Positions 22,403 through 31,555 of a stretch of DNA of 35,247 bases are shown in pieces; the first letter of the stretch is position 1; each line of letters opens with the position of its first letter. The notes beneath the pieces were generated by a model that saw only the letters and a list, made by a program, of their open reading frames with translations, ran no database searches and was not told where the DNA came from. This DNA comes from Actinophytocola sp. (GTDB lineage Bacteria; Actinomycetota; Actinomycetes; Mycobacteriales; Pseudonocardiaceae): the NCBI RefSeq assembly GCF_009379765.1, contig NZ_WHTD01000084.1, positions 1-35,247 of the forward strand, in the 5' to 3' direction. Both the position numbers and the translations under genes were made by a program.

Positions 22403-23107
22403 TCACCGGCTCAGGCGTAGCGTGATCCGGGTCCACGCGCCCAGGTAGCACCGGTCGCCGTCGACCAGCGGCCGCGGGGCGTTGGGGCGCAACGGGTTCG
22501 GCTCGTCGTTGACCGACACGCCGTTGGCCGAGTCGAGGTCCACGACCGCCCACGAACCGTCCGGCTGGGCCACGAGCAGCGCGTGCAGGTGGGACACGCC
22601 CGGGTCCTCCGGCGGGCCGGTGAGGTCGATGTCCGGGCTGATGCCGCGGCTGCGGCTCTGCCGGCCGATGCTGATCTGCTTGCCCTGCAACGGAAAGTGC
22701 CGGTCCGGGCAGAACGGCGGGAACCCGATGCGGCCGGCGTCCGGACCCTCGGCGGCCATCACGGTGTCGTAGTAGGTCCGGTCCGCGCTGACCGTGGCGG
22801 TCCACGCGGTGCCGTCGGGCAGCCGGTCGGCGGGCCGCGCGGGCACGGGCACGGGCTCGGGCGGGGTGGGGGGAGCGGCCGGGGGCGCGGTCAGCGAGTC
22901 GTGCCCGCACGCCTCGCAGAACCGGCCGGCGAGCGGCGCCCCGCAGGCCTGGCAGGTCGCGCCCGCCGGCGGCGCGTCCGGTGCGCTCACCGCGGCCGGC
23001 GCGGAACTGCCGGCAGCGGCCGCGGGCGCGGGGCCGTCCATCTCCCGGCCGCAGACGTCGCAGAACTCGTCGTCGGCGGAGTCGTGGCCAGCGGGACACG
23101 TCGGCAT
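22403..23107 (-). CDS. FHA-domain protein with two N-terminal zinc ribbons
   Basis: 234 residues. Cys4/His8/Cys16/Cys19 and Cys52/Cys55/Cys64/Cys67 form two short ribbons, followed by a Pro-rich linker (75-95). The C-terminal half is an FHA domain, with GRQSRSRG (148-155), a loop SHLHA (172-176) and SANGVSVND (193-201), the residues that bind phosphothreonine. It is the reader of the operon, presumably docking on phosphorylated PknG or a partner. It is not GarA: it lacks the N-terminal threonine pair that PknG phosphorylates in GarA. It begins nine bases after the VWA stop and is the last clear member of the operon. Confidence 0.9.
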   Translation of the reverse strand: MPTCPAGHDSADDEFCDVCGREMDGPAPAAAAGSSAPAAVSAPDAPPAGATCQACGAPLAGRFCEACGHDSLTAPPAAPPTPPEPVPVPARPADRLPDGTAWTATVSADRTYYDTVMAAEGPDAGRIGFPPFCPDRHFPLQGKQISIGRQSRSRGISPDIDLTGPPEDPGVSHLHALLVAQPDGSWAVVDLDSANGVSVNDEPNPLRPNAPRPLVDGDRCYLGAWTRITLRLSR

Positions 23108-23116
23108 GGGCGCCTC

Positions 23117-24478
23117 TCAGCTCTCGTCGGCCGAGCCGGCGGCGTCGGCGGTGCCGTCAGCGCTGTCGGCCGACTTCTTGCGCACCCGCATCGTCTTGCT
23201 GGACCGGGTGTCCAGGGTCATCTCGTCCACCGCGGCGACCTTGCGCTTGAGCCGGACGGTGCCGGTCTTGGCGTCCTCGACGTCGACGACCTTGGCCAGG
23301 AGCTTCGCGGTGTCGGAGTGGCCGGTCTCGGTGGCGAGCTTCACCGCGCGACCCAGCTTGGCGGTGGCGGTCTCGACGTCACCGGCCTTGCGTGCCTCCA
23401 GGCCCTCCTGGATGGCGTCGGCGAGCTCGGCCTGCCCGGTGTAGTGCGCGACCTCCCGGTTGATCCGCGTCGACAGCGCCGTGTCGTCGGTCCACACCGC
23501 GAGGATGTTGCCCTTGCCCACCACGGTCTCCGAGCCGTCCGCACCCGGCAGCACCAGGCTCACCCGCCCGGCCAGCATCTTCTCGCCGGTCGCCGCGGCC
23601 GGCACCTGCACGCACACGTGGTAGTCGCGGGTCTCCGAACCCCACGAGCCGGTGGGGTAGTCGCCGCTGCGCGGGGGCACCTCGGTGCGCCGCGACGTGA
23701 GGTCGGACAGCGTCGGCTCGACCTGCTTGACGAACTTGATCGTGGCGCCCTGCGGGGTCCACAGCCGCAGCGACACGTCGGCGACCGCCTTGTCCATCGC
23801 CTGCGCCGCCATCGCGCGGAAGTCGGCCTCCAAGCCCTCCGGCTCGGCCACGATGTCGACCGTGCCGAGCAACGTGTCGGCGATCGTGCGCAGCTCCTTG
23901 ACCTCCCAGTCGGTGCCGACGCCGCGGCAGTCGCAGACGAAGTGGCCGGTCACCGCCTCGATGGTGCGGGTGAGCTGGCGCGGCGTCTCGTGCATGTTCT
24001 GGCCGTCGGTGAGCAGGATCGCGTGCCGCATCGAGCTGGTCCTGGTGGCGAACACGCTGTCCGCGAGGCGCAGCCACTTGCCGATCGCCGTGCCGCCGTT
24101 GGCCTGCAGCTTCGTCACCGCCTGCTTGGCCTCGGCCCGGGTCTGCGCGTTCGCGACCTCCAGGTCGTGCCGGTAGGGGTAGACCAGCCTGGCCTCGTCG
24201 GTGCCGGCGATCACCGCGAACAGGACGCCGTCGCGCAGCGTGTCGATGGCCGCCGCGGTGGCCTGCTTGGCCGAGGACAGCTTCGTGCTCGGCACGTGCA
24301 TCGACCCGGAACAGTCGACGATGATCACCTCGGCCGTCGACCCGGCCGGCGCCGCGGTGCCGGCCTGCGCCGCACCGCCGGTGGCGGTGACCGTGATGAT
24401 CGAGTTGACCTCGGTGGCCCCGACCGACAGGTACTCGTTCTGGTAGATCTCGACCGCGAACTCCGGTGCTCCACTCAT
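23117..24478 (-). CDS. VWA-domain protein of the PknG operon
   Basis: 453 residues. The von Willebrand A metal site is intact: Asp55-x-Ser57-x-Ser59 in VDCSGSM, a threonine in NGGTAIG and an aspartate in LLTDGQN. Beyond about residue 230 there is a beta-rich region, then a helical region (AELADAIQEGLEARKAGDVETATAKLGRAVKLA) resembling a TPR-like hairpin, and a lysine- and serine-rich tail. No signal peptide is present, so it is cytosolic. VWA proteins assemble complexes through their metal site. With a kinase and a PP2C phosphatase alongside, it resembles the TerY member of TerY-P triads. ATG overlaps the PP2C stop (ATGA). Confidence 0.88.
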   Translation of the reverse strand: MSGAPEFAVEIYQNEYLSVGATEVNSIITVTATGGAAQAGTAAPAGSTAEVIIVDCSGSMHVPSTKLSSAKQATAAAIDTLRDGVLFAVIAGTDEARLVYPYRHDLEVANAQTRAEAKQAVTKLQANGGTAIGKWLRLADSVFATRTSSMRHAILLTDGQNMHETPRQLTRTIEAVTGHFVCDCRGVGTDWEVKELRTIADTLLGTVDIVAEPEGLEADFRAMAAQAMDKAVADVSLRLWTPQGATIKFVKQVEPTLSDLTSRRTEVPPRSGDYPTGSWGSETRDYHVCVQVPAAATGEKMLAGRVSLVLPGADGSETVVGKGNILAVWTDDTALSTRINREVAHYTGQAELADAIQEGLEARKAGDVETATAKLGRAVKLATETGHSDTAKLLAKVVDVEDAKTGTVRLKRKVAAVDEMTLDTRSSKTMRVRKKSADSADGTADAAGSADES

Positions 24479-25500
24479 GACTCGCTCCTCGGGGAATCAG
24501 GGTTCGGGGGGAACGGCACGAGCACCGTCGTGATGTTGTCGTGGCCGCCGAGCGCCAACGCGACCCGCGTCAGCTCGCTCGCCGCGGCCAGCAGGTCCAC
24601 CTCGGTCAGGGCCGCGCCGTCGTCCCCGGGCAGGGCGTCGACCAGCGCCTGTGCCTCCGGCAGGTAGTTCCACAGCCCGTCGCTGCACAGCAGTACGAGC
24701 CCGGGGCCGTCCGGCGCCACGGTGAGCGTCCGCGGCTCGACGTCGCCCGCGTCCGCGCCGATCCACTTGGACAGCGCGTGCGCCTGGTGCACCGACATGG
24801 CCTCCTCCTCGCTCATGCCCTCGGCCACGAGCTCGGTGGCGACCGTGTCGTCGATGGTGAGCGCACGCGACGGGCCGGCGGAGGCGAGCCAGTAGATGCG
24901 GCTGTCGCCGACCCAACCGACGGTCACCTCGGTGGGCGTGACCACCGCGGAGACGTAGGTGCACGACGGCGCGGTGCCCGGCACCGTCGGGTCGGCGAGC
25001 GTGGCGACCACCTCGACGGCCCGCGCCACCGCGGCCCGGGTGGCGCCGTCGGCGTCCTTGCCGTCGAGCACGGCGTCCAGCAACACGTCGGTGGCCTCGT
25101 CGACGGCGGCCTGGGAGGCGTTGTCCGCGCGGTCGGAGGTGGCCACGCCGTCGCACACCACGGCGACGACCGTCGGGGTCTCGCCCGCCACCACGCCGAA
25201 CGCCATCGAGTCCTCGTTGCGTGCCCGGCGGGCGCCCTTGTCGCTGATCCCGGCAACGAGCCCGAGGTCGCACTCCATCCGGTCCCGCCCCGCCGGCTGG
25301 GCGCGCCCGCAGTCCTCGCAGAACCCGTCCGCGCCGACGTCGGCCCCGCCGCAGGCCACGCACGCACCGGCGCCGGCACCACCGCCCGCCGCGCCGAGCG
25401 GGCCGCCCGCCGGCGTGCGGGTGACCAGCAGGCTCGTGCCGCAGCCCTCGCAGAACCGGTCCTTGGCCCCGACGGCCTCACCGCAGTTGGGGCAGGTCAT
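24475..25500 (-). CDS. PP2C-family Ser/Thr phosphatase with zinc ribbons
   Basis: 341 residues. Two ribbons come first (Cys3/6/17/20 and Cys47/50/61/64). The PPM/PP2C domain follows, with RNEDS (94-98), CDGVA (116-120), GWVGDSRIYW, LLCSDGLWNYL and GHDNITTVLV, giving all aspartates that hold the two catalytic metals. It would dephosphorylate the products of the adjacent kinase. It is cytosolic, with no membrane segment, unlike PstP. ATG at 25500 shares a base with the pknG stop (TGATG), and its own stop overlaps the VWA start (ATGA), so all three are coupled. Confidence 0.92.
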   Translation of the reverse strand: MTCPNCGEAVGAKDRFCEGCGTSLLVTRTPAGGPLGAAGGGAGAGACVACGGADVGADGFCEDCGRAQPAGRDRMECDLGLVAGISDKGARRARNEDSMAFGVVAGETPTVVAVVCDGVATSDRADNASQAAVDEATDVLLDAVLDGKDADGATRAAVARAVEVVATLADPTVPGTAPSCTYVSAVVTPTEVTVGWVGDSRIYWLASAGPSRALTIDDTVATELVAEGMSEEEAMSVHQAHALSKWIGADAGDVEPRTLTVAPDGPGLVLLCSDGLWNYLPEAQALVDALPGDDGAALTEVDLLAAASELTRVALALGGHDNITTVLVPFPPNPDSPRSES

Positions 25501-27811
25501 CACACCCACGTCCTGGGCCGGATCCGGTTGGCCGTGTCCACCAATGCGATGCGCTCCCTCGTGTTGTCCGCGTGCCGGGCCAGCGTGCGGTAGCACTTCT
25601 CGAGGCCGGTCCGCAGATCCTCCTCGGTCAGCGTGCAGCCGAGCACCGTGCCCATCGGTCGCCCACCAGCCTGCCCGTCAGCCTGCCCGCCAGCCGGTCC
25701 ACCGTTGCCGGCGAGGAGCCACCGGTAGGCGGCGTCCAACACCTCACCGGACGCGTGCGCCCGGCGCTCCGCGTCGATCTCCAGGTCCGCCAGCTGCGTG
25801 CCGGCGGCCACCAGATCCTCCTCCGTCAGGTCGCCCGCGGCATCCACCCGGGTGCGTGCCCGGATCGCGGCGAGCTGGGCGGCGACGTAATGGCTCGACG
25901 TCTCCGGCACCGAGCTCAGCACGTCCACCGCCTCAAGCCGCTCGCCGCGCGCGAGCAGGGCCCTGGCCAGCCCGAACGCGGCGCTGACGTAGGCCCGGTC
26001 GGTGCGCCACACGGTCCGGTAGTAGTGGTCCGCGGCCGGCCAGTCGCCGGTGGCCTCCGCGCACAGCGCGATCGCGAGCTTGGCCGCGGCCTCACCCGGC
26101 ACCGCCGAGTAGACCCGGTCGAACAGCACCCGCGCCTCGGCCGGCTTGCCCTCGGTGAGCGCGGCCAGGCCCTGATGCCAGTCGATCAGCCACGTCCGGT
26201 CGAGGTCGGTGGCGTCGCGGGTGAGGTCGGCGAGCCCCCGCCGGGCGGTCGCCAGGTCGCCGAGCTCGATGTGGGCCCGCGCGGCCCGCAGCCGGACCTC
26301 CACCGTCGCCTGCGGGGCGTGTTCGAGCTCGTCGACCAGTGACTTCGGGTCGGTCGAGGTGAGGGTGGCGAGGAACGCGGCGGCCGGGTCGGAGCCGTCC
26401 ATCCGGGGCACCGGCAGCATCCCGACGACGGCCGCGAGGTCCAGCGGCTCCGCCTCGGTCCGGATGCCGAACGAGCGCCGCTCCGGGGTGAACTCGGTCG
26501 ACGGGCCGGGCCGCGGCGCACCGTCCTCGGCCGCCATCACCTCTCGCAGCACGCCGGTGAGCTGGTCCTTCATCTCCTCGGCGGAGGTGAACCGGGCGCT
26601 CGGCTCGTGCGCGGTGGCCCGGCGCAGCAGCCGGTCGTAGGACTCGAACTCGGCGAGCAGCGGCTCCTCTGCGGGCGAGGGCAGCGTGGCCTGGTGCTCG
26701 CGCTGGAAGTCGAACGAGAACGTCATCACCGCGAGCGTGCGGCCGATCGTGTAGAGGTCCGCGGACATCGACGGGCCCGCGCTCGCGATCTCCGGCGCCT
26801 GGTAGCCGACGGTGCCGTAGACCGCGCTGTCCTCGTCGTCGACGTGGCGCACCGCGCCGAGGTCGATGAGCTTGAGCTGCTCCTCGGTCTGGATCACGTT
26901 GTCCGGCTTGAAGTCGCAGAACAGCAGGTCGAGGGTGTGCAGGTAGCCGATCGGCGGCAGCATCTCCAGCACGAAGGCGATCGCCCGGGGCAGCGGCAGG
27001 CACGCGGCCGCGCCCTCGGTCCGGCGGATCTCCTTGATCATGTCCTTGATCGACTGGCCGCCGACGTACTCCATCACGATGTAGCCGACCAGCGAGCTCG
27101 TCTGGGCGTCGTGGTGCTGCACGAAGTTGTGGATCTTGACGATGTTCGGGTGCTCGACCTCGGCGAGGAAGCGCTTCTCGGCCACCGCCGCGGCCATCGC
27201 GTCCGCGTCACCGGTGTCCAGCAGGCCCTTGAGCACCACCCACCGGTCGGCGACCGCGCGGTCGAGCGCGAGGTAGATCCAGCCGAGGCCACCGTGCGCG
27301 AGGCAGCCGAGCACCTCGTACTGGTCGTGCAGACCTCGCCGGGGGAGAGCTTGGGCGTGAACGAGAACCGGTGCCCGCACTTGGTGCAGAAGCCCTCCGG
27401 CCGGCCGGGGCCGCCGTCCCGGCCGCGGCCGACCTTGGTGCCGCAGTTGCTGCAGAACCGCTTGTCCTCGGGCACCTTCGGGTCCGAGAGCACCGCGGCC
27501 TTCGGGTCCCGGTAGGGCACCCGCGGGATCTCGACCAGGCCGGCGCCGAGCAGGCCACGGCTCGACGAGCGGGCCGAGCCGCGCCGCGAGCTGGTGGTCA
27601 CCGCGCCGGACGACGTCGTCCACGAGACGCTGCCGGTGCGCGCGCTGCCGGTCCGGACACTGCCCGTGCGGGCGCTGGGCGTCGAGACGTCCCCGTTCGC
27701 GGGCGGCGTGGGAGTGCTCGCCGCGCCCGCGGGTGCCTCGAGGCCGCACGTGTCGCAGAAGCCGTCCTCGTCGATGCTGCCGGTACAACCGGGCCGGGGG
27801 CATGCGGTCAT
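25500..27811 (-). pseudogene. pknG: Ser/Thr protein kinase PknG, one-base frameshift as read
   Basis: The start is ATG at 27811, overlapping the upstream stop (ATGA). An extra N-terminal ribbon (CPRPGC...FCDTCG) precedes a Ser/Thr/Arg-rich linker with RTGS repeats, then the rubredoxin-like pair CSNCG...CTKCG typical of PknG. At KLSPGE near 27331 the frame shifts: one base is missing, and the sequence continues as LHDQYEVLGCLAHGGLGWIYLA. The kinase domain is otherwise intact: WVVLKGLLDTGD (ATP lysine), CDFKPDNVI (catalytic loop), IDLGAV and GTVGYQAPE, then the TPR region to the stop at 25500. Repaired length is about 770 residues (M. tuberculosis PknG: 750). PknG links amino-acid sensing by GlnH/GlnX to 2-oxoglutarate and glutamate metabolism. 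Intact domains elsewhere suggest a base-call error. Confidence 0.9.
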
Positions 27812-29070
27812 TCGGACCCCTCCTCGGAAGCCGGGTGCGGCGGGCGCTCCCGGTCCTGCAAAGCCTGCTGGTAGCGGTTGAGTGCGCGGGTGGCGGCCGG
27901 CAGGTCGCAGGGCGCGGTGTGCAGCAGCTCCCGCGCCGCGCCGTGCAGCTTCTCCAGCGCCAGGTCCTCGCCGTAGCCGAGGCGCGCGGCCTTCACCCGG
28001 TAGGCGTCGAGCCGGCCGCGCAGCTCCGCGCGCCGGTCGAGCAGCCCGCCGACCGCGCGCAGCGACCGCCGGGCCGCGCCGAGGGCGTCGGCGGCGTCCC
28101 GGTCGAGCGTGTCGGCCTCGGCGGCGAGCCCGGCCCAGTCGCCGGCGTCACGCTTGCCGGTGAGTGCCTGGATTCTCGGGCGCAGCCGGGCGGAGCCGCC
28201 CGCGGCCGGTTCGGGCAGGCCCGGGTTCGCGATCTTCTCGACGACCGCGGCGTAGGTCTGCCGGGCGGTCGCCTCGGCGGCCTCGATGTCGGACAGCGTC
28301 GCGTCGAGCGCGGCGAGCCGGCCGTCGAAGGAGTCGCGCACGGCGGTCAGCTCGGCCAGCCGGGTGCGCAGCGTGGTGAGCCGGGTCGCGAGCCCGGACA
28401 GCGGGTGCTTGCGGGCCGCGGTCAGCACGTCGGTGAGCACGAGCTCGCGGGCCGCGTCGAGGTCGGCCCGCAGCCGGTTGACCTCGGCGGCCACGCCCTT
28501 GTCGACCGCGGCCACCGACTCCGCCTGCACGGACACCGCGTGCAGGTCCTGCTCCAGCGGTTCGAGCCGGCCGATCGCCGCCGACCACGCGGTCTCCGCG
28601 GTGGCGAGCACGTCGGTGACCATGGCGAAGGAGGTCTTCATCCGGTCGAGCAGCTCGTCGACGGTGATCCGCTGGGTCACCTCGGCCGCGCCGGTGAGCC
28701 CGCGCCGCTCGATCGGGATCTGCTGGGAGTCCAGCTCCACCACCGGATCGGTGAGGAGCGCGGTCAGCTCGGCCAGCTCGTCGTCGCCGGGCCGGGCGCG
28801 TTGGGCCCGCACCTCGCGGGCCCGGTCGACGAGCCCGCGGTAGGTGGCGAACTGCTCCCACAGGGTGGCCATCGCGGCGCTCACCTCTGCCCAGCGCCGC
28901 TCCGTGTCGCCGGTGAGCGTGGCCCCGCGCAGCAGCTGGTGCCCGGCGTGGCCGTCCATCTCGACCAGCGACGCGGCGATCCGGTCGCTGTCCGCGCCGA
29001 GCCGGTCCAGGGCGCGGTCGACCTCCTCGCGGCTCAGCACCGCACCGCGCATGTCCCCGAGCCTGTCCAT
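27808..29070 (-). CDS. Coiled-coil protein of the PknG operon, function unknown
   Basis: 420 residues, almost entirely helical by composition (rich in Ala, Leu, Arg, Glu and Asp, almost no Gly/Pro stretches), with long heptad-like tracts such as TDVLATAETAWSAAIGRLEPLEQDL and ARRSLRAVGGLLDRRAELRGRLD. There is no signal peptide or membrane span, so it is cytosolic. No family name is recognised. It sits between glnH and pknG, which are adjacent in Mycobacterium. It overlaps the pknG start by four bases (ATGA). A scaffold or adaptor joining the membrane sensor to the kinase is a reasonable guess. ATG at 29070 or the in-frame ATG at 29052 may be used; the GGAG before 29070 is very close to the codon. 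Confidence 0.82.
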   Translation of the reverse strand: MDRLGDMRGAVLSREEVDRALDRLGADSDRIAASLVEMDGHAGHQLLRGATLTGDTERRWAEVSAAMATLWEQFATYRGLVDRAREVRAQRARPGDDELAELTALLTDPVVELDSQQIPIERRGLTGAAEVTQRITVDELLDRMKTSFAMVTDVLATAETAWSAAIGRLEPLEQDLHAVSVQAESVAAVDKGVAAEVNRLRADLDAARELVLTDVLTAARKHPLSGLATRLTTLRTRLAELTAVRDSFDGRLAALDATLSDIEAAEATARQTYAAVVEKIANPGLPEPAAGGSARLRPRIQALTGKRDAGDWAGLAAEADTLDRDAADALGAARRSLRAVGGLLDRRAELRGRLDAYRVKAARLGYGEDLALEKLHGAARELLHTAPCDLPAATRALNRYQQALQDRERPPHPASEEGSE

Positions 29071-29093
29071 GTCTCCGGTATACCCATGCCGGC

Positions 29094-30065
29094 TCAGTCC
29101 TTGTACTTCGCCGCCGGCGGCGAAGCCGGGTCGAGCAGCCCGGAGAGCCACTTGTCGTACGTGGCCTGCCAGCTTCCGTCGGTGCGCATCCGCTCGATCA
29201 CGGCGTTCACGAACCGCACGAACTCCGGCTGCCCCTTGGGCATCGCCATGCCGTACGGCTCGTTGTAGAAGGGGTCGCCGACCATCTGGGTGAACGGGTC
29301 CTGCGCGCGGAGCCCGGCCAGGATCGTGTCGTCGGTGGACACCGCGTCGACCTGGTTCTGCTGCAGCATCACCAGGCAGTCGGTCCAGTCCGACACCTTT
29401 ACCGGGACGGGCTTGCTGTCCGCGGCGGCGATGTTGCGCAGCGAGGTCGACCCGTCGGTGGCGCACACCCGCTTGCCGCCGAGCGAGTCGATGCCGGTGT
29501 ACCCGGACGCCTCCTTCACCAGCACCCGCTGGCCCGCCTCGTAGTAGACCGACGAGAAGTCGACGTCCTTGAGCCGGTCGCAGTTGATCGACATGGTCCG
29601 GATGACGATGTCCACGTCGCCCGCCTTCAGCGCCGGGATGCGCTGGGCGGAGGTGAGGATGCGCAGCTGGAGGGCCTTGTCGTTGCCGAAGATCGCCCGC
29701 GCGATCGCCTTCGCCATGTCGATGTCGAAGCCCTCGACGCTGCCGGTGAACGGGTCGCGGTAGCCGAACCGGTAGGTGTTCTGGTCCACGCCGACGACCA
29801 GCTTGCCCTTGGCCCGGATCTTGGCCATCGTCGAGCCGGGCGGCAGCGCGTTCGGCGCCGGCAGCGAACCCGGGCGCAGGCTCGCGGTCGGGTCGCCGCA
29901 GTCCTCGGCAGCCGGTGCCTCCGGCGGCTCGGTGAGCTCCGTCGCGCCGGCCGGCAGCGGCACCTTCGCGGTGACCTCGGTGGGCGGGACCGCCTCGTCG
30001 GCGCCGCAGCCCGCGACGAGGAGCAGCGCGCCGACCAGGACGGCGGTCAGTTTCCGGCGGTTCAT
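29094..30065 (-). CDS. glnH: GlnH-type glutamate/aspartate-binding lipoprotein
   Basis: 323 residues. A lipoprotein signal MNRRKLTAVLVGALLLVAGC gives Cys20 as the lipidated residue. After a Pro/Glu-rich spacer (25-70), a type 3 solute-binding domain runs from about residue 88 (GKLVVGVDQNTYRFGYRDPFTG...GFDIDMAKAIARAIFG) to the end. In mycobacteria the pknG-linked GlnH binds aspartate and glutamate outside the membrane and signals through GlnX rather than serving transport. Here too no ABC permease or ATPase is in the operon, which supports a sensing role. ATG at 30065 overlaps the glnX stop (ATGA). Confidence 0.9.
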   Translation of the reverse strand: MNRRKLTAVLVGALLLVAGCGADEAVPPTEVTAKVPLPAGATELTEPPEAPAAEDCGDPTASLRPGSLPAPNALPPGSTMAKIRAKGKLVVGVDQNTYRFGYRDPFTGSVEGFDIDMAKAIARAIFGNDKALQLRILTSAQRIPALKAGDVDIVIRTMSINCDRLKDVDFSSVYYEAGQRVLVKEASGYTGIDSLGGKRVCATDGSTSLRNIAAADSKPVPVKVSDWTDCLVMLQQNQVDAVSTDDTILAGLRAQDPFTQMVGDPFYNEPYGMAMPKGQPEFVRFVNAVIERMRTDGSWQATYDKWLSGLLDPASPPAAKYKD

Positions 30066-31405
30066 CGGTACTCCTTGAGCCGCTGCCAGATGCCGGCCAC
30101 GGAGCCGGCGGCCATGATCGCGGCGAGCAGGACCACCCCGATGACCGTGCCGGTGACCGCGTTGCTCGCCTGCGACACCTCGTCGTCGAAGCTTTGCGTG
30201 GTCAGCGCGATCGCCTCGGAGAGGCCCTTGTCGACCTCGTCGAACCGGGCCGTGGCGCCGTCCTCCGCCGGGCCGATGGCGAGCTGCACCGCCTCGGTGT
30301 ACTGGCCGCCGTCGTCGGCCGCGCGGATCTGCTGGTGCACCTCGCTCCACTGGTCCCAGGCCTGCCGCGCGTCCTCGATGTGCCCGCGTGCCTCGTCGTT
30401 GATCGCGTCCGCCGAGGCGAGGTCGAGCCGGCCCGTCGAGCCGTCCTTGCCGTCGAGCTCCCCGGCGACCTCGACGTAGTCCTCCTCGAACTGGGCGCCG
30501 CTGCCCCGGGCGACCAGGGTGAGCGTCTCGTCGGCCCGCGCGGTGAGCGTGGCGATGCGGGTCTGGGCGAGATGGTCGACCTTCGCCGAGCCGGACTCGC
30601 GGCTCTGGTCGACGTTGGTCATCACGCCGAACGTGGCGACCATCGTCCAGAGCAGCGAGATCAGCGCCGCGACCGTGGCGACGACGAGGCCGACGTTGAA
30701 CACGCGGTTGGTGGCCCGCCGCACGAACACCTGGGCGATGATCAGCACGGCCAGCGCGATCACGCCGAGCAGGAGCTCCAGGAACGGGAAGCCGCCCGCC
30801 GCGTCCTGGTCGGCGGCGAGCTGCGCGGTCTCGCCGCGGTAGAGCTCCTCGGCGGCGGGCAGCAGCTGCGTGCGCATCAGGTTCGACGCCTCGCGCTGGT
30901 AGGCCGCGCCGACCGGCAGGCCCTGGTGGTTGTTGGCCCGCGCGGTCTCGATGAGTCCGGTGTAGACGGACAGCTGCGCGGACAGGGTGGCGAGCGGGCT
31001 GCCTTCGGCGGTGATGTCCGCGGGCTCGCGCGCGGCGACCGCGACCGCGACCGCGTTCTCGGCCTGGGCGATGTCGGTCTCGTACCGGGAGCGCTGGTCG
31101 GCGGGCTCCTCACCGCCGGCCAGGAACGCGCTCGTCGCGGTGGCGTCGGCGTCGGACAGCGACCGGTAGATCTCCTGCGCGGCGACGCTGAGCGGGCCGC
31201 TGCGGGTGGTGAGGTCGTCGAGCGCGGTGGCGCGGGCCTGCACGCTGATCGCGGTGAACACGCCGACCAGCGCGCCGACCGCGACCAGCACGACGGTGAG
31301 CACTGTCAGGAGGCCGGGCGTCGTCCTGGCGAGCTCGTTCAGCTCGGTGACCCGGCCGGGCTTGCGTGGCGGGTCCGCCGGTGGCGCGATGACGGGAGCG
31401 CTCAT
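30062..31405 (-). CDS. glnX: GlnX-type membrane sensor of the PknG pathway
   Basis: 447 residues with four predicted membrane spans: about 31-54, 219-240, 249-273 and 418-440. Two extracytoplasmic helical loops (about 55-215 and 275-415) resemble four-helix sensor domains. The N-terminus (Pro-rich) and the very short C-terminus face the cytosol by this topology. It would bind ligand-loaded GlnH outside and pass the signal to PknG, as reported for the mycobacterial homologue. It is first in the operon, with about 85 bases of leader after the promoter at 31498-31520. ATG at 31405 is chosen over upstream in-frame codons because MSAPVIAPPADPP begins the usual cytosolic tail. Confidence 0.88.
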   Translation of the reverse strand: MSAPVIAPPADPPRKPGRVTELNELARTTPGLLTVLTVVLVAVGALVGVFTAISVQARATALDDLTTRSGPLSVAAQEIYRSLSDADATATSAFLAGGEEPADQRSRYETDIAQAENAVAVAVAAREPADITAEGSPLATLSAQLSVYTGLIETARANNHQGLPVGAAYQREASNLMRTQLLPAAEELYRGETAQLAADQDAAGGFPFLELLLGVIALAVLIIAQVFVRRATNRVFNVGLVVATVAALISLLWTMVATFGVMTNVDQSRESGSAKVDHLAQTRIATLTARADETLTLVARGSGAQFEEDYVEVAGELDGKDGSTGRLDLASADAINDEARGHIEDARQAWDQWSEVHQQIRAADDGGQYTEAVQLAIGPAEDGATARFDEVDKGLSEAIALTTQSFDDEVSQASNAVTGTVIGVVLLAAIMAAGSVAGIWQRLKEYR

Positions 31406-31497
31406 GGTCGGCCCGCCCGTGGGTGAGTGGCGATCAACAGTGCGCACCTTTCCGAACGGCCACGACCGGGCCGTACCTTCCCCCGACGGTGATCGTC

Positions 31498-31520
31498 AGC
31501 CTAGTCCGTGCCGCACGGAC
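31498..31520 (-). promoter_or_regulatory. Candidate promoter and inverted repeat of the PknG signalling operon
   Basis: On the minus strand, TAGGCT (31503-31498) is a possible -10 box. Directly upstream lies the perfect inverted repeat GTCCGTG-CGG-CACGGAC (31520-31504), filling the spacer between -10 and any -35. A protein bound there would control entry to the whole operon. No good -35 hexamer was found. Confidence 0.4.
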
Positions 31521-31555
31521 CCCGAGCGGCTTTGGCCGGAATGCGCCCCGCCTGC

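Noticed and set aside
22403..23107. FHA protein as GarA, the known PknG substrate
   Set aside because: It lacks the N-terminal phosphorylatable threonine pair and instead has zinc ribbons and a proline-rich linker.
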